Assembly (NCBI RefSeq): GCF_018130785.1
Contig: NZ_JAFCJT010000030.1
Span: 1 to 64,000, forward strand
Direction: 5' to 3'
DNA length: 64,000 bases
DNA from: Bradyrhizobium liaoningense
Lineage (GTDB): Bacteria; Pseudomonadota; Alphaproteobacteria; Rhizobiales; Xanthobacteraceae
Of this stretch, positions 15,614 to 24,846 are shown piece after piece (the stretch's first letter is position 1; each line of letters opens with the position of its first letter). The position numbers and the translations under genes are program-made. Below the pieces are notes generated by a model that saw nothing but the letters and a program-made list of their open reading frames with translations, was not told the origin of the DNA and searched no databases.

Positions 15614-17278
15614 ATGAAACGCTTTGCGATGGCCGCGAGCCTCGTCATGCTTGCGTCGACCTGTGCGTATGCACAGACGACCGAACAGTTGGTCAAGGGC
15701 GCGACCGATACATCGAACGTTCTCAACTACGGGATGGGCTACAATCTCCAGCGCTTCTCGACGCTGAACCAGATTAACAAAGACACCGTCAAGAATCTCG
15801 TCCCGGTCTGGAACTACTCCTTCAACGACGATCGCAGCGAGGAATCGCAGCCGCTGGTGTACCAGGGCGTGATCTACGTGACCTCGCACAACGCCACCAT
15901 GGCGGTCGACGCCAAGACCGGCAAGCAGATCTGGAAATCCAAGGTCGAGTATCCCGCTGAGACGCCGCGCATCGTCTGCTGCGGCATCATCAATCGCGGT
16001 GCTGCGCTCTATGACGGCAAGGTCTTCCGCACCACGCTGGACGCCAACGTGATCGCGCTCGATGCCAAGGACGGCAAGGAGCTGTGGCGGCAGAAGGCCG
16101 CCGACATCAAGGAAGGCTATTCGATGACGGTGGCGCCGCTGGTCGCCGACGGCGTTGTCATCACCGGCATCTCCGGCGCCGAGTTCGGCACCCGCGGCTT
16201 CATCGACGGCTGGGATCCGGCGACGGGCAAGCATCTGTGGCGCACCCATTCGATCCCCTCGCCGGACGAGCCCGGCGGCGACACCTGGAAAGGCGACACC
16301 TGGAAGCTCGGCGGTGGCTCGACCTGGATCACCGGCTCCTACGATCCCGAGCTCAACACGGTCTATTGGGGCATCGGCAATCCCGGCCCGTTCAATTCGG
16401 CGGTACGTCCCGGCGACAACCTCTACACCTGCTCCGTGCTGGCGATGGATCCCAAGACCGGCAAGATCAAGTGGCACTACCAGTTCTCGCCGAACAACCC
16501 GTTCGACTATGACGCCGTGGCCGAGATGGTCCTCGCCGACATGAATGTCGAGGGCAAGCCGACCAAGGTGCTGATGGACGCCAACCGCAACGGCTTCTTC
16601 TACGTGCTCGACCGCACCAACGGAAAGCTGCTCGCGGCCAATCCTTACGTGAAGGTGAATTGGGCAACCGGCGTCGATATGAAGACGGGCCGCCCGATCG
16701 AGACCGACGTGGCGAAGGACGCGCGCGAGGGCAAGAAGGTCACCGTCTATCCGTCGATCCTCGGCGGCAAGAACTGGGAGCCGATGTCGTTCAATCCGCA
16801 GACCGGATTGGCCTACGCCAACACGCTCGCCTTTGGCGGCAAGTACAAGGCCGAGCCCGTCACCTTCAAGCAGGGTGAATGGTATCTCGGCATGGACCTC
16901 ACCGATCCCTGGGAGTTCGGGGACGGCGCGCGGGGACACCTGAAGGCGATCGATCCCATGACCGGCAAGGCCAAGTGGGAAGCACCCGCCGACATCCCCC
17001 GCTTCTCGGGGGTGCTGTCGACGGCGGGCGGCGTCGTGTTCACGGGCGCGCTGACCGGCGAGTTCGAGGCCTTCGACGCCGACACCGGCAAGAAGCTCTG
17101 GCAGTTCCAGACCGGCTCCGGCATCGAGGGACAGCCGGTGACCTGGCAGCAGGATGGCGTGCAGTACATTGCCGTCACCTCCGGCTATGGCGGCGTCTAC
17201 TCGCTGTTCTCCGGCGACGAGCGCCTTGCCAAGGTGCCGCCCGGCGGCTCGCTTTGGGTTTTTGCGGTCAAGCAATAA
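15614..17278 (+). CDS. PQQ-dependent alcohol dehydrogenase, predicted lanthanide type (ExaF/PedH-like)
   Basis: Periplasmic quinoprotein, about 554 residues, oxidising primary alcohols and passing electrons to cytochrome c. ATG 15614 has GGAGG at 15604-15608 and opens a signal peptide ending TCAYAQ. It shows the eight-bladed propeller pattern, with repeats such as AVDAKTGKQIW and ALDAKDGKELW. The vicinal disulfide cysteines are C122-C123 (IVCCGI). The metal site motif is FDYDAVAEMV: catalytic Asp298, with the extra Asp300 two residues on that distinguishes lanthanide from calcium enzymes, which have Ala/Ser there. It is followed by a cytochrome c and a XoxJ-like protein. Length and sequence are nearer ethanol-type ExaF/PedH than XoxF. 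Confidence 0.9.
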   Translation: MKRFAMAASLVMLASTCAYAQTTEQLVKGATDTSNVLNYGMGYNLQRFSTLNQINKDTVKNLVPVWNYSFNDDRSEESQPLVYQGVIYVTSHNATMAVDAKTGKQIWKSKVEYPAETPRIVCCGIINRGAALYDGKVFRTTLDANVIALDAKDGKELWRQKAADIKEGYSMTVAPLVADGVVITGISGAEFGTRGFIDGWDPATGKHLWRTHSIPSPDEPGGDTWKGDTWKLGGGSTWITGSYDPELNTVYWGIGNPGPFNSAVRPGDNLYTCSVLAMDPKTGKIKWHYQFSPNNPFDYDAVAEMVLADMNVEGKPTKVLMDANRNGFFYVLDRTNGKLLAANPYVKVNWATGVDMKTGRPIETDVAKDAREGKKVTVYPSILGGKNWEPMSFNPQTGLAYANTLAFGGKYKAEPVTFKQGEWYLGMDLTDPWEFGDGARGHLKAIDPMTGKAKWEAPADIPRFSGVLSTAGGVVFTGALTGEFEAFDADTGKKLWQFQTGSGIEGQPVTWQQDGVQYIAVTSGYGGVYSLFSGDERLAKVPPGGSLWVFAVKQ

Positions 17279-17288
17279 CCCCGGCGCT

Positions 17289-17645
17289 ATGCTGAAAGAC
17301 ATCTCTCACAAGACGGTGGCGACGATCGCCACCGTCGCGGTGCTGACGGTCGCGCTTGCGGCGACCGTTCGTGCCGCGGACGACGCAACCGGCAATCCCC
17401 TGCAGGCGCAGATCGACCATGGCAAGTCGACCTACGCTTCGAAATGCTCGCATTGCCACGGTCCCAACCTGATGAACTCCGGCACCATCACACCGGACCT
17501 GCGCGCCTTCCCCGACGACAAGACGCGCTTCGTCACCACGGTGAAGAACGGCAAGAACAACAAGATGCCGCCCTGGGCCGACATCCTCAACGACGACGAG
17601 ATCGGAAATCTCTGGGCCTTCGTCTCCAGCCGGAGGAAGCCATGA
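17289..17645 (+). CDS. Periplasmic c-type cytochrome, acceptor for the adjacent alcohol dehydrogenase
   Basis: 118-residue single-haem cytochrome. The ATG at 17289 begins a basic N-terminus, then a signal peptide ending ATVRAADD. The haem site is CSHCHGPN, and the distal methionine is probably in NKMPPWAD. It starts 10 bases after the dehydrogenase and its stop overlaps the next start (ATGA). The position indicates it takes electrons from the dehydrogenase, analogous to XoxG or ExaB. Confidence 0.88.
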   Translation: MLKDISHKTVATIATVAVLTVALAATVRAADDATGNPLQAQIDHGKSTYASKCSHCHGPNLMNSGTITPDLRAFPDDKTRFVTTVKNGKNNKMPPWADILNDDEIGNLWAFVSSRRKP

Positions 17646-18568
17646 GGGGCTGGCTCGCTGCGTGGAGCGTTGCCGCGATCCTCGCGACAGCCACGGCCGC
17701 CCGCGCGGCCGATGATCCACTGAAGATCTGTCTCGACGAGGACCGGCCGCCGCTCTCGGTGCATCACAAGGGCAAGCCGGATGCCGGCTTCGACGTGCTG
17801 CTGGCGCAAGCGATCGCCGAGCGGATGGGACGGCCGCTGAAAATCCAGTGGTTCGAGAGCAAGCTCGACGAGGATTCCAGCCCGCAGCTCGAGGCCAACG
17901 CTTTGCTCTCCGACGGGCGCTGCTCGCTTGTCGGCGGCTATGCGCTGACGACGGATTCCCTCGTCAAGCCCGGCATGAAGACGGCGCGCCTGCCGGATTT
18001 CGCCGGCGCCACGCGCGACGACCGGCGCCGCCGCGTCGCGCTCGGCGAGCTCGCGCCGAGCAAGCCCTATGTTTACTCGCCGATGACGGTCGTGCTCGGG
18101 CCGAAGGCGCAGGGGCGCAAGATCGGCGACATTGGCGACCTCGCCGGCCTGCGCCTGGCGATCGAGAGCGGATCGCTGGGCGATGCCATCCTGATGACCT
18201 TCGACAAAGGGCGCCTGATCGACAGCATCACCCATCTCGTTCCCGGCCGCGACGATCTCCTCGGCGCGCTCCAGCGCGGCGACTATGACGCGACGCTGAT
18301 CGACCTCGGCCGTTTCGACGCCCACCGTGCCACGCATCCGGACACCGTGATCACCGCATCCGGCTATTATTACCCGATCGGCGCCAATCGCGGTTATGTC
18401 GGGCTCACCAGCGATCCTGCGCTGATCGAGGCCGTCAACAAGACGCTGACCGGCCTTGCTGCCGAAGGCAAGATCGCCGAATTCGGCAAGCAGGCCGGCC
18501 TCACCTATCTGCCGCCGCGCGAGCCTGCGGTGCTCGGCGATGCCTGGGCGAAGATCATTCAAAGGTAG
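17642..18568 (+). CDS. Quinoprotein-associated periplasmic binding protein (MxaJ/XoxJ family)
   Basis: 308 residues with a signal peptide (cleavage at ARAADDP). The solute-binding family 3 pattern is LKICLDEDRPPLSVHHKG, DAGFDVLLAQAIAERMG and YVYSPMTVVLG. As with MxaJ and XoxJ, its place directly after a PQQ dehydrogenase and its cytochrome points to a role in activating or assisting that dehydrogenase and not in transport. No permease or ATPase is adjacent. The ATG overlaps the cytochrome stop. Confidence 0.85.
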   Translation: MRGWLAAWSVAAILATATAARAADDPLKICLDEDRPPLSVHHKGKPDAGFDVLLAQAIAERMGRPLKIQWFESKLDEDSSPQLEANALLSDGRCSLVGGYALTTDSLVKPGMKTARLPDFAGATRDDRRRRVALGELAPSKPYVYSPMTVVLGPKAQGRKIGDIGDLAGLRLAIESGSLGDAILMTFDKGRLIDSITHLVPGRDDLLGALQRGDYDATLIDLGRFDAHRATHPDTVITASGYYYPIGANRGYVGLTSDPALIEAVNKTLTGLAAEGKIAEFGKQAGLTYLPPREPAVLGDAWAKIIQR

Positions 18569-18617
18569 GTAGCCACATTCAGCGGTGGGTAGCCACACGC
18601 GCCGTTACATCACCGAT

Positions 18618-18720
18618 GTCATGCCCCGCGAAGGCGGGGCATCCAGTACGCCGCGGCCTCTCGATTCAATCGCAAGCGCCTCTGGAATACTGGATCGCCC
18701 GGTCAAGCCGGGCGATGACA
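18618..18720. repeat. Dispersed palindromic repeat, variant copy C
   Basis: Begins GTCATGCCCCGCGAAGGCGGGG and ends GGTCAAGCCGGGCGATGAC; both halves form hairpins and the outer ends are inverted. A diverged member of the family also seen at 5633 and 9083. It lies in the 246-base gap after the alcohol-dehydrogenase operon and may act as its transcription end or mRNA stabiliser. Confidence 0.65.
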
Positions 18721-18814
18721 GTGAGGTGTGTGGTGCGACCGTCGCTCCACACACCAAAGTGCCGACCACATTTCCGTGGTATGCATAGTGTTTCGTTCGC
18801 CCCTTTGGTGCCCC

Positions 18815-19837
18815 GTGAATCCCCCCACGACACCCTCCGCCGCGGGCTTGCGCGATCTCCTCTCCCGCGAAGTCAAGAGCAGCGAGCTCCTGCGCGCGGT
18901 GATCGTCGTCGGCCCGATGGTCGCTGCCTATTTCATCTCGCGCGAGACGGCGCTGCTGAACCTGGGGCTCGTCGCGGTCTCGCTGCTCATTCCGGCGCTC
19001 AGGCGGCACTTTCCGCCAAAAGTCGTCGCGTGGCATTATCTCGCCATCCTCGTCACCTTTGCCGCGCTTTTCCTTGCAGCTCCGGTCAAGCCGCTATTCG
19101 TGGTGCTGACAGCGCTCGCCGGCTTCCTTGCGGTGGCGGGGACACGCTATGGTGAAGATTTCCGCACGCTCGGCAATTGGGTGTTCATCCCCGCCGTCTA
19201 TCTCGCGTGCGAGGTGCGGGAGGGCGTGAGCGCCTCGGAAGCCGTCCGTCATGCCGGCGTGATCATCGCCTCGTCTCCGATCGCGCTAGCGCTCGTCTGC
19301 GCCATCCAGATTTACGACCAGCAGCGGCGCGGCAATGCCGCGACCTCGTTCGGACCGCCCGCGACCGAAGGGTTTCTGCCCGCAGCGGCAACCGCCATGG
19401 CCGTCTTTGCCGCTGCCGCCCTGGTCGAGATCTTTAACCTCGAGCAGGGGCAATGGGTCATGTGGTCGGCCGCAAGCGTCGTGGTTGGCGACCTCACGGC
19501 GTCCACCGGCAAGCTGAAGCAGCGGGCGATCGGCGCCTTCGTCGGGGCGCCGTTCGGCTTTCTCGCCGGCCTTGCCCTGCCGCAAAGCCGCGTCGGCTAC
19601 GCCATCGCGATTCTCGCGGCCACCCTCACCCTGATCTCGTTCTCCCGCTACGTTGTCGGCTTCGGCCTGCGCTGCTTCTTCATCGCGCTCGCCGCGTCCT
19701 TTGCCGGCGGCGCCAGCGGCATCGCCGAGGAACGCATCGTCAACGTGCTGATCGGCGGTGCGTTCGGCCTGATTGCGGTGGCCCTGACCGAGATCGTCTG
19801 GCTGCGGGTGATGCGGAAGACCCGATCGCCCGGATGA
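18815..19837 (+). CDS. FUSC-family-like inner-membrane protein
   Basis: About 340 residues (GTG at 18815; a GTG at 18788 is possible). Eight to ten hydrophobic segments in two blocks: residues 20-95 and a second from about 185 to the end, separated by a short hydrophilic loop. The arrangement and the LEQGQWVMWSAASVV segment resemble the FUSC/aromatic-acid-exporter (AaeB, YccS) group. These proteins export aromatic acids or similar toxic anions. The repeat element upstream probably separates it from the dehydrogenase operon. No partner membrane-fusion protein is nearby. Confidence 0.65.
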   Translation: MNPPTTPSAAGLRDLLSREVKSSELLRAVIVVGPMVAAYFISRETALLNLGLVAVSLLIPALRRHFPPKVVAWHYLAILVTFAALFLAAPVKPLFVVLTALAGFLAVAGTRYGEDFRTLGNWVFIPAVYLACEVREGVSASEAVRHAGVIIASSPIALALVCAIQIYDQQRRGNAATSFGPPATEGFLPAAATAMAVFAAAALVEIFNLEQGQWVMWSAASVVVGDLTASTGKLKQRAIGAFVGAPFGFLAGLALPQSRVGYAIAILAATLTLISFSRYVVGFGLRCFFIALAASFAGGASGIAEERIVNVLIGGAFGLIAVALTEIVWLRVMRKTRSPG

Positions 19838-19937
19838 CGCGCAAATGGGCGTCGCGCGTCCCTGTCGAATGCGCCAATCTGTCTCGCCTACCACCCCAAC
19901 CTGATGCAGTAGGGTCGACAAAAATCAGGAGGGAATC

Positions 19938-20939
19938 ATGCCCGCAAAATTCGATCGCCGCCACTTCATTGCCGCCGGTACCAGTGCACTCGCGATGCCC
20001 TTCGTCGCGCGCGGCGCCTCGGCGCAAGGCGCGTCGCAAGGCAATTGGCCGTCGCGACAGATCCGCATGATTTGCAGCTATCCTGCCGGCGGACAGACCG
20101 ATTTGCTCGCGCGCGCCTATGGCGAATTCATCTCCAAGCAAGTCGGCAAGACCGTCGTGGTCGAGAACAAGCCCGGCGCCTCCGGCGCGATCGGCACCGC
20201 AGAGGTCGCCCGCGCCGAGCCCGACGGCCACACCATCCTGTGCTCGATCTCGACCACCTACATCATGAACCGGGTCGTGATGAAGAATCCCGGCTACGAC
20301 ATGGACAAGGACCTGACGCTGGTCAGCGTCATTCCGGGCGCCGGCCTGTTGCTGGTCGCGAACCCCAAGACCGGCGTCAAGACGCTGGAGGATTTCGTCG
20401 CCTTCGCGCGCAAGAGCGGCAAGGTCAACTTCGGCACCTATAGTGCGGGCTCGGCCCCGCACATGACGATCAACGAGCTCAACAAGCAGTACGGCCTTTC
20501 CATCGAGCCGGTCCACTATCGCGGCGAGGCACCGATGTGGACGGGAATGCTGGAAGGCACGCTCGATGCCGCAATGGGCAGCTACACGGCGGCGCAATCC
20601 GTCCTGCAAAGCGATCGCGGCACCGTGTTCGCCGTGCATTCGAAGAAGGTCGACGCGATCCCTGCCATCAAGACCCTCCCCGAGCAGGGCGCAACGTCAA
20701 AGTTCTTCACCGTGAGCGGCTTCTCCGGCTGGGCCGTGCCGAAGGCGACGCCGCAGCCGGTCGTCGACCGCCTGGCCGAGCTCTGCGTCGCCGCCAACAG
20801 CGATCCGAAGGTGAAGGAGGTTCTCGCGACCTTCGTGCTCGAGCCGGCAATCGGCTTCAAGGAGACCAATGCGCTGTATCAGCGCGAATTGCCGATCTGG
20901 ATCGAGAGCGCGCAGTCGCTCGGCCTCGAGCCGGCCTGA
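19938..20939 (+). CDS. Tripartite tricarboxylate transporter family substrate-binding protein (Bug/TctC type)
   Basis: 333 residues, ATG with AGGAGGG just upstream. The N-terminus is a Tat-like signal (DRRHFIAAGTSALAMPFVA). The Bug fold markers are present: SYPAGGQTDLLAR near residue 48 and VVENKPGASGAIGT near residue 75. Such proteins bind carboxylates in the periplasm. No TctA or TctB membrane gene is adjacent, as is common for the many orphan Bug genes of Bradyrhizobium and Bordetella. The ligand is unknown. Confidence 0.88.
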   Translation: MPAKFDRRHFIAAGTSALAMPFVARGASAQGASQGNWPSRQIRMICSYPAGGQTDLLARAYGEFISKQVGKTVVVENKPGASGAIGTAEVARAEPDGHTILCSISTTYIMNRVVMKNPGYDMDKDLTLVSVIPGAGLLLVANPKTGVKTLEDFVAFARKSGKVNFGTYSAGSAPHMTINELNKQYGLSIEPVHYRGEAPMWTGMLEGTLDAAMGSYTAAQSVLQSDRGTVFAVHSKKVDAIPAIKTLPEQGATSKFFTVSGFSGWAVPKATPQPVVDRLAELCVAANSDPKVKEVLATFVLEPAIGFKETNALYQRELPIWIESAQSLGLEPA

Positions 20940-21071
20940 ACCTTGCGCGGCGCACAGCTGTCCATCGCAGCCCGGCATCCGACCAAAGCCTAGTGTCGGA
21001 AGGGCATTTTCCCGCTATGATTGTGCGCCGCTGCCGGGAGCCCTTGCCGGCGGACAAGAAAGGCCGATCGC

Positions 21072-21497
21072 ATGACACCGGATGGCGTTGCCGTAGGCGT
21101 CATGATCATTCTGCTCTTTCCGATGGGCTATTTCACGCTGGCCTCGCCCGCCTTCCTGCTGGTGAAGCTCGATATCCAGCCCGTCGCACAGCTATTGCGC
21201 GGGATGTTCAACGCCCATTTTCTGGTGATGCGCGTTGCCGGCGTGATCGGGACGCTGGCTTTCCTGCTCGACGGGCGCCTGGTCGCCGCGATGGGCGTCG
21301 GCCTGCTTGCCGCCTTGGCCATCTGCGGGCGCCGCTGGTTCATGCAACGGATCGACGACCAGCTCAGCGCGAGGGACGCTGGCGATGCTGAAGCCCCGCA
21401 CCGCCTGCGCCGGCTGCATTGGAGCGGAATGCTGGGCAACGCGGTGCTGCTCGTCGCTCTCGTGACCAGCATTCCCTACGTCGCCATATCGGCCTGA
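21072..21497 (+). CDS. Small inner-membrane protein, unknown function
   Basis: 141 residues with about four hydrophobic stretches: 5-30, 38-70, 72-85 and a C-terminal one (LGNAVLLVALVTSIPYVAISA), joined by a charged loop (QRIDDQLSARDAGDAEAP). The ATG at 21072 has AAAGG upstream. I do not recognise the family. It converges on the AraC-type regulator gene. Confidence 0.68.
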   Translation: MTPDGVAVGVMIILLFPMGYFTLASPAFLLVKLDIQPVAQLLRGMFNAHFLVMRVAGVIGTLAFLLDGRLVAAMGVGLLAALAICGRRWFMQRIDDQLSARDAGDAEAPHRLRRLHWSGMLGNAVLLVALVTSIPYVAISA

Positions 21498-21535
21498 GAT
21501 ATCGCCGCGCGGCCTGCGTCGGCTGCGGCGCTCGC

Positions 21536-22504
21536 CTAATGCTCGCCCGAAGCCGCGGCGCCTTGCTGGGCCTTGTGGATCGAGGACGGCACCACGCCAA
21601 AGTATTTCCGGAACACGCGGCTGAAATGCGATGAGCTGGAGAAGCCCCAGGAGAACGCGACGTCGGTGATGGTCTTGCCGCCGTGCGCCTCGAGCTCCTG
21701 GCGACAGTTCTGTAAGCGTGCCTGCCAGATATAGTCGCTCACCGTGGTGCCGCGCTCGGAGAACAGCATGTGCAGATAGCGCTTGGAGCAGCCGAGCTCG
21801 GCGGAGATCTGGTCGATGCACAGATCCGGGTCACGCAGGTGCTCGCGGATGAAGAACTGCGCGCGGACATACATCGCCTCGGGCCCGACGCGATCGAACA
21901 TCGTGTCCGCTTCGCGCAGCGGCAGCAGCAGCAGGTCGATCAGCGAATCGGCGACGCCGACCGCACTGTTCGCCGACAGCTTGGCCGCCTCGTCGAAGGT
22001 GGCATGGACAAAATCGTGGGCGATCCGCCCCGTCCCCGTCTTCGCCGACAATTTGCAAGCCGGCATCCGCTGCGACGGGAATCCGCGGTCGCGCAGCAGC
22101 GCCTTCGGCACGATCACCACGTCGTGGCGGGTGAAGGCGGGGCTGATGATCGAATGCGGACAGGAAACGTCATAGGCGATGATGTCGCCCGGATTCAGTT
22201 CGATGTGGCGGCCTTCCTGCTCGAAATAGGACACGCCGTAAGTCTGGAAGTGGATCTTGATGTACGGGTGTTCATTGGCCTTGGCGCGCGCCAGCGTGTG
22301 CGCGATGCGATGCTGGCTCACCTCGATCTGGCAGAGCTTCAGGCGCGAGACGCTGGTGTAGTCGATGCGGCCTTCGAGCGAGGACGCCTCGAGCGGATCG
22401 ACATCGAAATACCCACACAGGCTCGTCAGCCCGTCGATCCAGCTCTGGATCTGCCGCTTCGGCGTCAGTCCGGTCGTCGAGAGCGTGTGAATTGTGTCGG
22501 ACAT
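21536..22504 (-). CDS. AraC-family transcriptional regulator, candidate regulator of xoxF
   Basis: About 322 residues. The N-terminal cupin-like AraC-binding domain spans roughly 30-190 (HFQTYGVSYFEQEGRHIELNPGDII). The C-terminal part, 210-310, holds two helix-turn-helix motifs, with CIDQISAELGCSKRYLHMLF and ITDVAFSWGFSSSSHFSRVF as recognition regions. The start is ATG 22504, with GTG 22516 as an alternative. It is transcribed away from xoxF across a 515-base gap that contains a dyad just upstream of its own start. A role in control of methanol oxidation is inferred from this arrangement only. Confidence 0.88.
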   Translation of the reverse strand: MSDTIHTLSTTGLTPKRQIQSWIDGLTSLCGYFDVDPLEASSLEGRIDYTSVSRLKLCQIEVSQHRIAHTLARAKANEHPYIKIHFQTYGVSYFEQEGRHIELNPGDIIAYDVSCPHSIISPAFTRHDVVIVPKALLRDRGFPSQRMPACKLSAKTGTGRIAHDFVHATFDEAAKLSANSAVGVADSLIDLLLLPLREADTMFDRVGPEAMYVRAQFFIREHLRDPDLCIDQISAELGCSKRYLHMLFSERGTTVSDYIWQARLQNCRQELEAHGGKTITDVAFSWGFSSSSHFSRVFRKYFGVVPSSIHKAQQGAAASGEH

Positions 22505-23019
22505 TAATCCAGCCACTGGTTTGATCCGGAGATTCGACGCGAATCGCGACCAGCGCTTCCCGAGCCCTCAGCCGTGATTGCGTGACGTTTACCTCGAATT
22601 TGAGCGGTCTTTTAGAACGAGCGCCACGTTCCATTGCCACCCTTGAAACTTAATCCTCCGCCTTAGTTGCAGCGCCGTCAAGGGGAACCTGAGCGTCGAA
22701 GGCAGTCGAGAAGCCATGCGGAAGCCGCTGAATTCGCTACTGCAAAATCAAAATCTTCGCGTCCGTGCGCTGTCAAGCAAAGCAGTTTCCCTCTTGGGCA
22801 AGTTTCCCGATGACGAAGTCGTTAGGGATTGCGGCAGGAACAACAAGAACGGGCCGCTCTGCACGTGGACCCGTGGCTCTCATCCGGAGGAGGAAACAGC
22901 ACAGCATCGTTTTCTGGTCCCAGACGTGACCGCCCTGCACGAGCAGACGCCGGACGAGAAGCCCGGTGATTAAGCAATTGCTTCGGAAACAATAAAACGA
23001 GACCAACGGAGGAATGACT
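22505..23019. promoter_or_regulatory. Control region between the AraC-type regulator and xoxF
   Basis: 515 bases with no credible gene. It must contain the promoters of the regulator (leftward) and of xoxF (rightward). The xoxF ribosome site CGGAGGA is at its right end. A dyad near the left end is listed separately. An 85-codon open frame at 22716-22973 lacks a ribosome site and family resemblance. The length suggests a long leader or several binding sites. Confidence 0.5.
22531..22545. promoter_or_regulatory. Inverted repeat upstream of the AraC-type regulator
   Basis: GATTCG-ACG-CGAATC, a perfect 6-bp dyad with a 3-base centre, ending 27 bases before the regulator's ATG. It could be an autoregulatory operator, although AraC proteins more often bind direct repeats. 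Confidence 0.35.
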
Positions 23020-24828
23020 ATGCGCAAGGTGCTAATGGCGACCTATCTTGGCTCCGCGGCGATGCTCGCCGTCGGCAGCGCGTCAGCCAATGACGAGCTG
23101 ATCAAGATGTCGCAGAACCCGAAAGACTGGGTAATGCCGGCGGGCGACTACGCCAATACCCGCTATTCCAAGCTGAACCAGATCAACGCACAAAACGTAG
23201 GCAAGCTCCAGGTCGCCTGGACCTTCTCCACCGGCGTGCTGCGCGGCCACGAAGGCGGCCCGCTGATCATCGGCAACATGATGTACGTCCACACGCCGTT
23301 CCCGAACAAGGTCTACGCTATTGACCTTTCGAACGAGAACAAGATCGTCTGGAAGTACGAGCCGAAGCAGGATCCGAACGTCATCCCCGTGATGTGCTGC
23401 GATACGGTTAACCGCGGCCTGTCCTACGGCGACGGCAAGATCATCCTGCATCAGGCCGACACCAACCTCGTCGCGCTCGACGCCAAGACCGGCAAGGTCG
23501 AGTGGTCGGCGACAAATGGCAATCCGGCGAAGGGCGAGACCGGTACGTCGGCCGCGCTGGTCGTCAAGGACAAGGTCCTGGTCGGCATCTCCGGCGGCGA
23601 GTTCGGCGTGCAGTGTCACGTCACCGCATACGATCTCAAGAGCGGCAAGCAGGTCTGGCGCGCCTTCTCCGAAGGTCCGGATGACCAGATCAAGGTCGAT
23701 CCGGCCAAGACAACGTCGCTCGGCAAGCCGGTCGGAGCCGATTCCTCGCTGAAGACCTGGCAAGGCGATCAGTGGAAGATCGGCGGCGGCTGCACCTGGG
23801 GCTGGATGTCCTTCGATCCCGCTCTGAACCTCGTGTATTACGGCTCGGGCAACCCCTCGACCTGGAATCCGAAGCAGCGTCCGGGCGACAACAAGTGGTC
23901 GATGACGATTTTCGCGCGCGACGCGGACACCGGCATGGCCAAGTGGGTCTATCAGATGACGCCCCACGACGAGTGGGACTATGACGGCGTCAACGAGATG
24001 ATCCTCTCGGATCAGCAGATCAACGGCCAGCCGCGCAAGCTGCTGACCCATTTCGACCGTAACGGCCTCGCCTACACGATGGACCGTGAGAACGGCGAAC
24101 TGCTGGTCGCCGAAAAGTACGATCCGAAGGTGAACTGGACCTCCGGCGTCGACATGGACAAGAACTCGCCGACCTATGGCCGTCCGAAGGTGCTCGACGC
24201 AGCGTCGACCGACAAGGCCGGCGAAGACCACAACGTGAAGGGCATCTGCCCGGCCGCGCTCGGTACCAAGGACGAGCAGCCGGCAGCCTACTCGCCGGAC
24301 ACGCAGCTGTTCTACGTTCCGACCAACCACGTCTGCATGGACTACGAACCGTTCAAGGTGAGCTACACCGCGGGCCAGCCCTATGTGGGTGCGACGCTCT
24401 CGATGTATCCGCCGCAGGGTGAAACCCACATGGGTAACTTCATCGCCTGGGACGGCAAGACCGGCAAGATCGTCTGGTCGAACAAGGAGCAGTTCTCGGT
24501 CTGGTCGGGTGCGCTCGCAACCGCCGGCGGCGTGGTGTTCTACGGCACGCTCGAAGGCTACCTGAAGGCGGTCGACGCCAAGTCCGGCAAGGAGCTCTAC
24601 AAGTTCAAGACTCCCTCCGGCATCATCGGCAACGTCACGACCTATGAGAACGGCGGCAAGCAGTACGTCGCAGTGCTCTCCGGCGTGGGCGGCTGGGCCG
24701 GCATCGGTCTGGCGGCAGGTCTGACCGATCCGACCGCCGGTCTCGGCGCAGTCGGTGGCTACGCGGCTCTCAGCAACTACACGGCACTCGGCGGTACGCT
24801 GACCGTGTTCTCGCTGCCGGCGAACTAG
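23020..24828 (+). CDS. xoxF: Lanthanide-dependent methanol dehydrogenase XoxF
   Basis: Periplasmic PQQ enzyme, about 602 residues, oxidising methanol to formaldehyde (and partly to formate). The ATG at 23020 is favoured over 23014 because GGAGG at 23008-23012 is then 7 bases away; the signal peptide ends GSASAND. Vicinal cysteines are C126-C127 (VMCCDTVNRG). Active-site HDEWDYDGVNEM gives catalytic Asp320 and Asp322; the second Asp coordinates lanthanide and separates XoxF from calcium-type MxaF. Close to the XoxF5 clade by overall sequence. It is followed by xoxG; there are no mxaI-like small-subunit genes. Confidence 0.96.
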   Translation: MRKVLMATYLGSAAMLAVGSASANDELIKMSQNPKDWVMPAGDYANTRYSKLNQINAQNVGKLQVAWTFSTGVLRGHEGGPLIIGNMMYVHTPFPNKVYAIDLSNENKIVWKYEPKQDPNVIPVMCCDTVNRGLSYGDGKIILHQADTNLVALDAKTGKVEWSATNGNPAKGETGTSAALVVKDKVLVGISGGEFGVQCHVTAYDLKSGKQVWRAFSEGPDDQIKVDPAKTTSLGKPVGADSSLKTWQGDQWKIGGGCTWGWMSFDPALNLVYYGSGNPSTWNPKQRPGDNKWSMTIFARDADTGMAKWVYQMTPHDEWDYDGVNEMILSDQQINGQPRKLLTHFDRNGLAYTMDRENGELLVAEKYDPKVNWTSGVDMDKNSPTYGRPKVLDAASTDKAGEDHNVKGICPAALGTKDEQPAAYSPDTQLFYVPTNHVCMDYEPFKVSYTAGQPYVGATLSMYPPQGETHMGNFIAWDGKTGKIVWSNKEQFSVWSGALATAGGVVFYGTLEGYLKAVDAKSGKELYKFKTPSGIIGNVTTYENGGKQYVAVLSGVGGWAGIGLAAGLTDPTAGLGAVGGYAALSNYTALGGTLTVFSLPAN

Positions 24829-24846
24829 CCTCACCTTCGTGTCGCC

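Noticed and set aside
22716..22973. 85-codon open frame in the xoxF upstream region
   Set aside because: No ribosome site, no signal or family resemblance, and it lies in the control region; composition looks non-coding.
23020..24828. Naming the methanol dehydrogenase MxaF
   Set aside because: The second Asp in the metal site, the presence of lanM and the absence of a small-subunit mxaI gene indicate XoxF.
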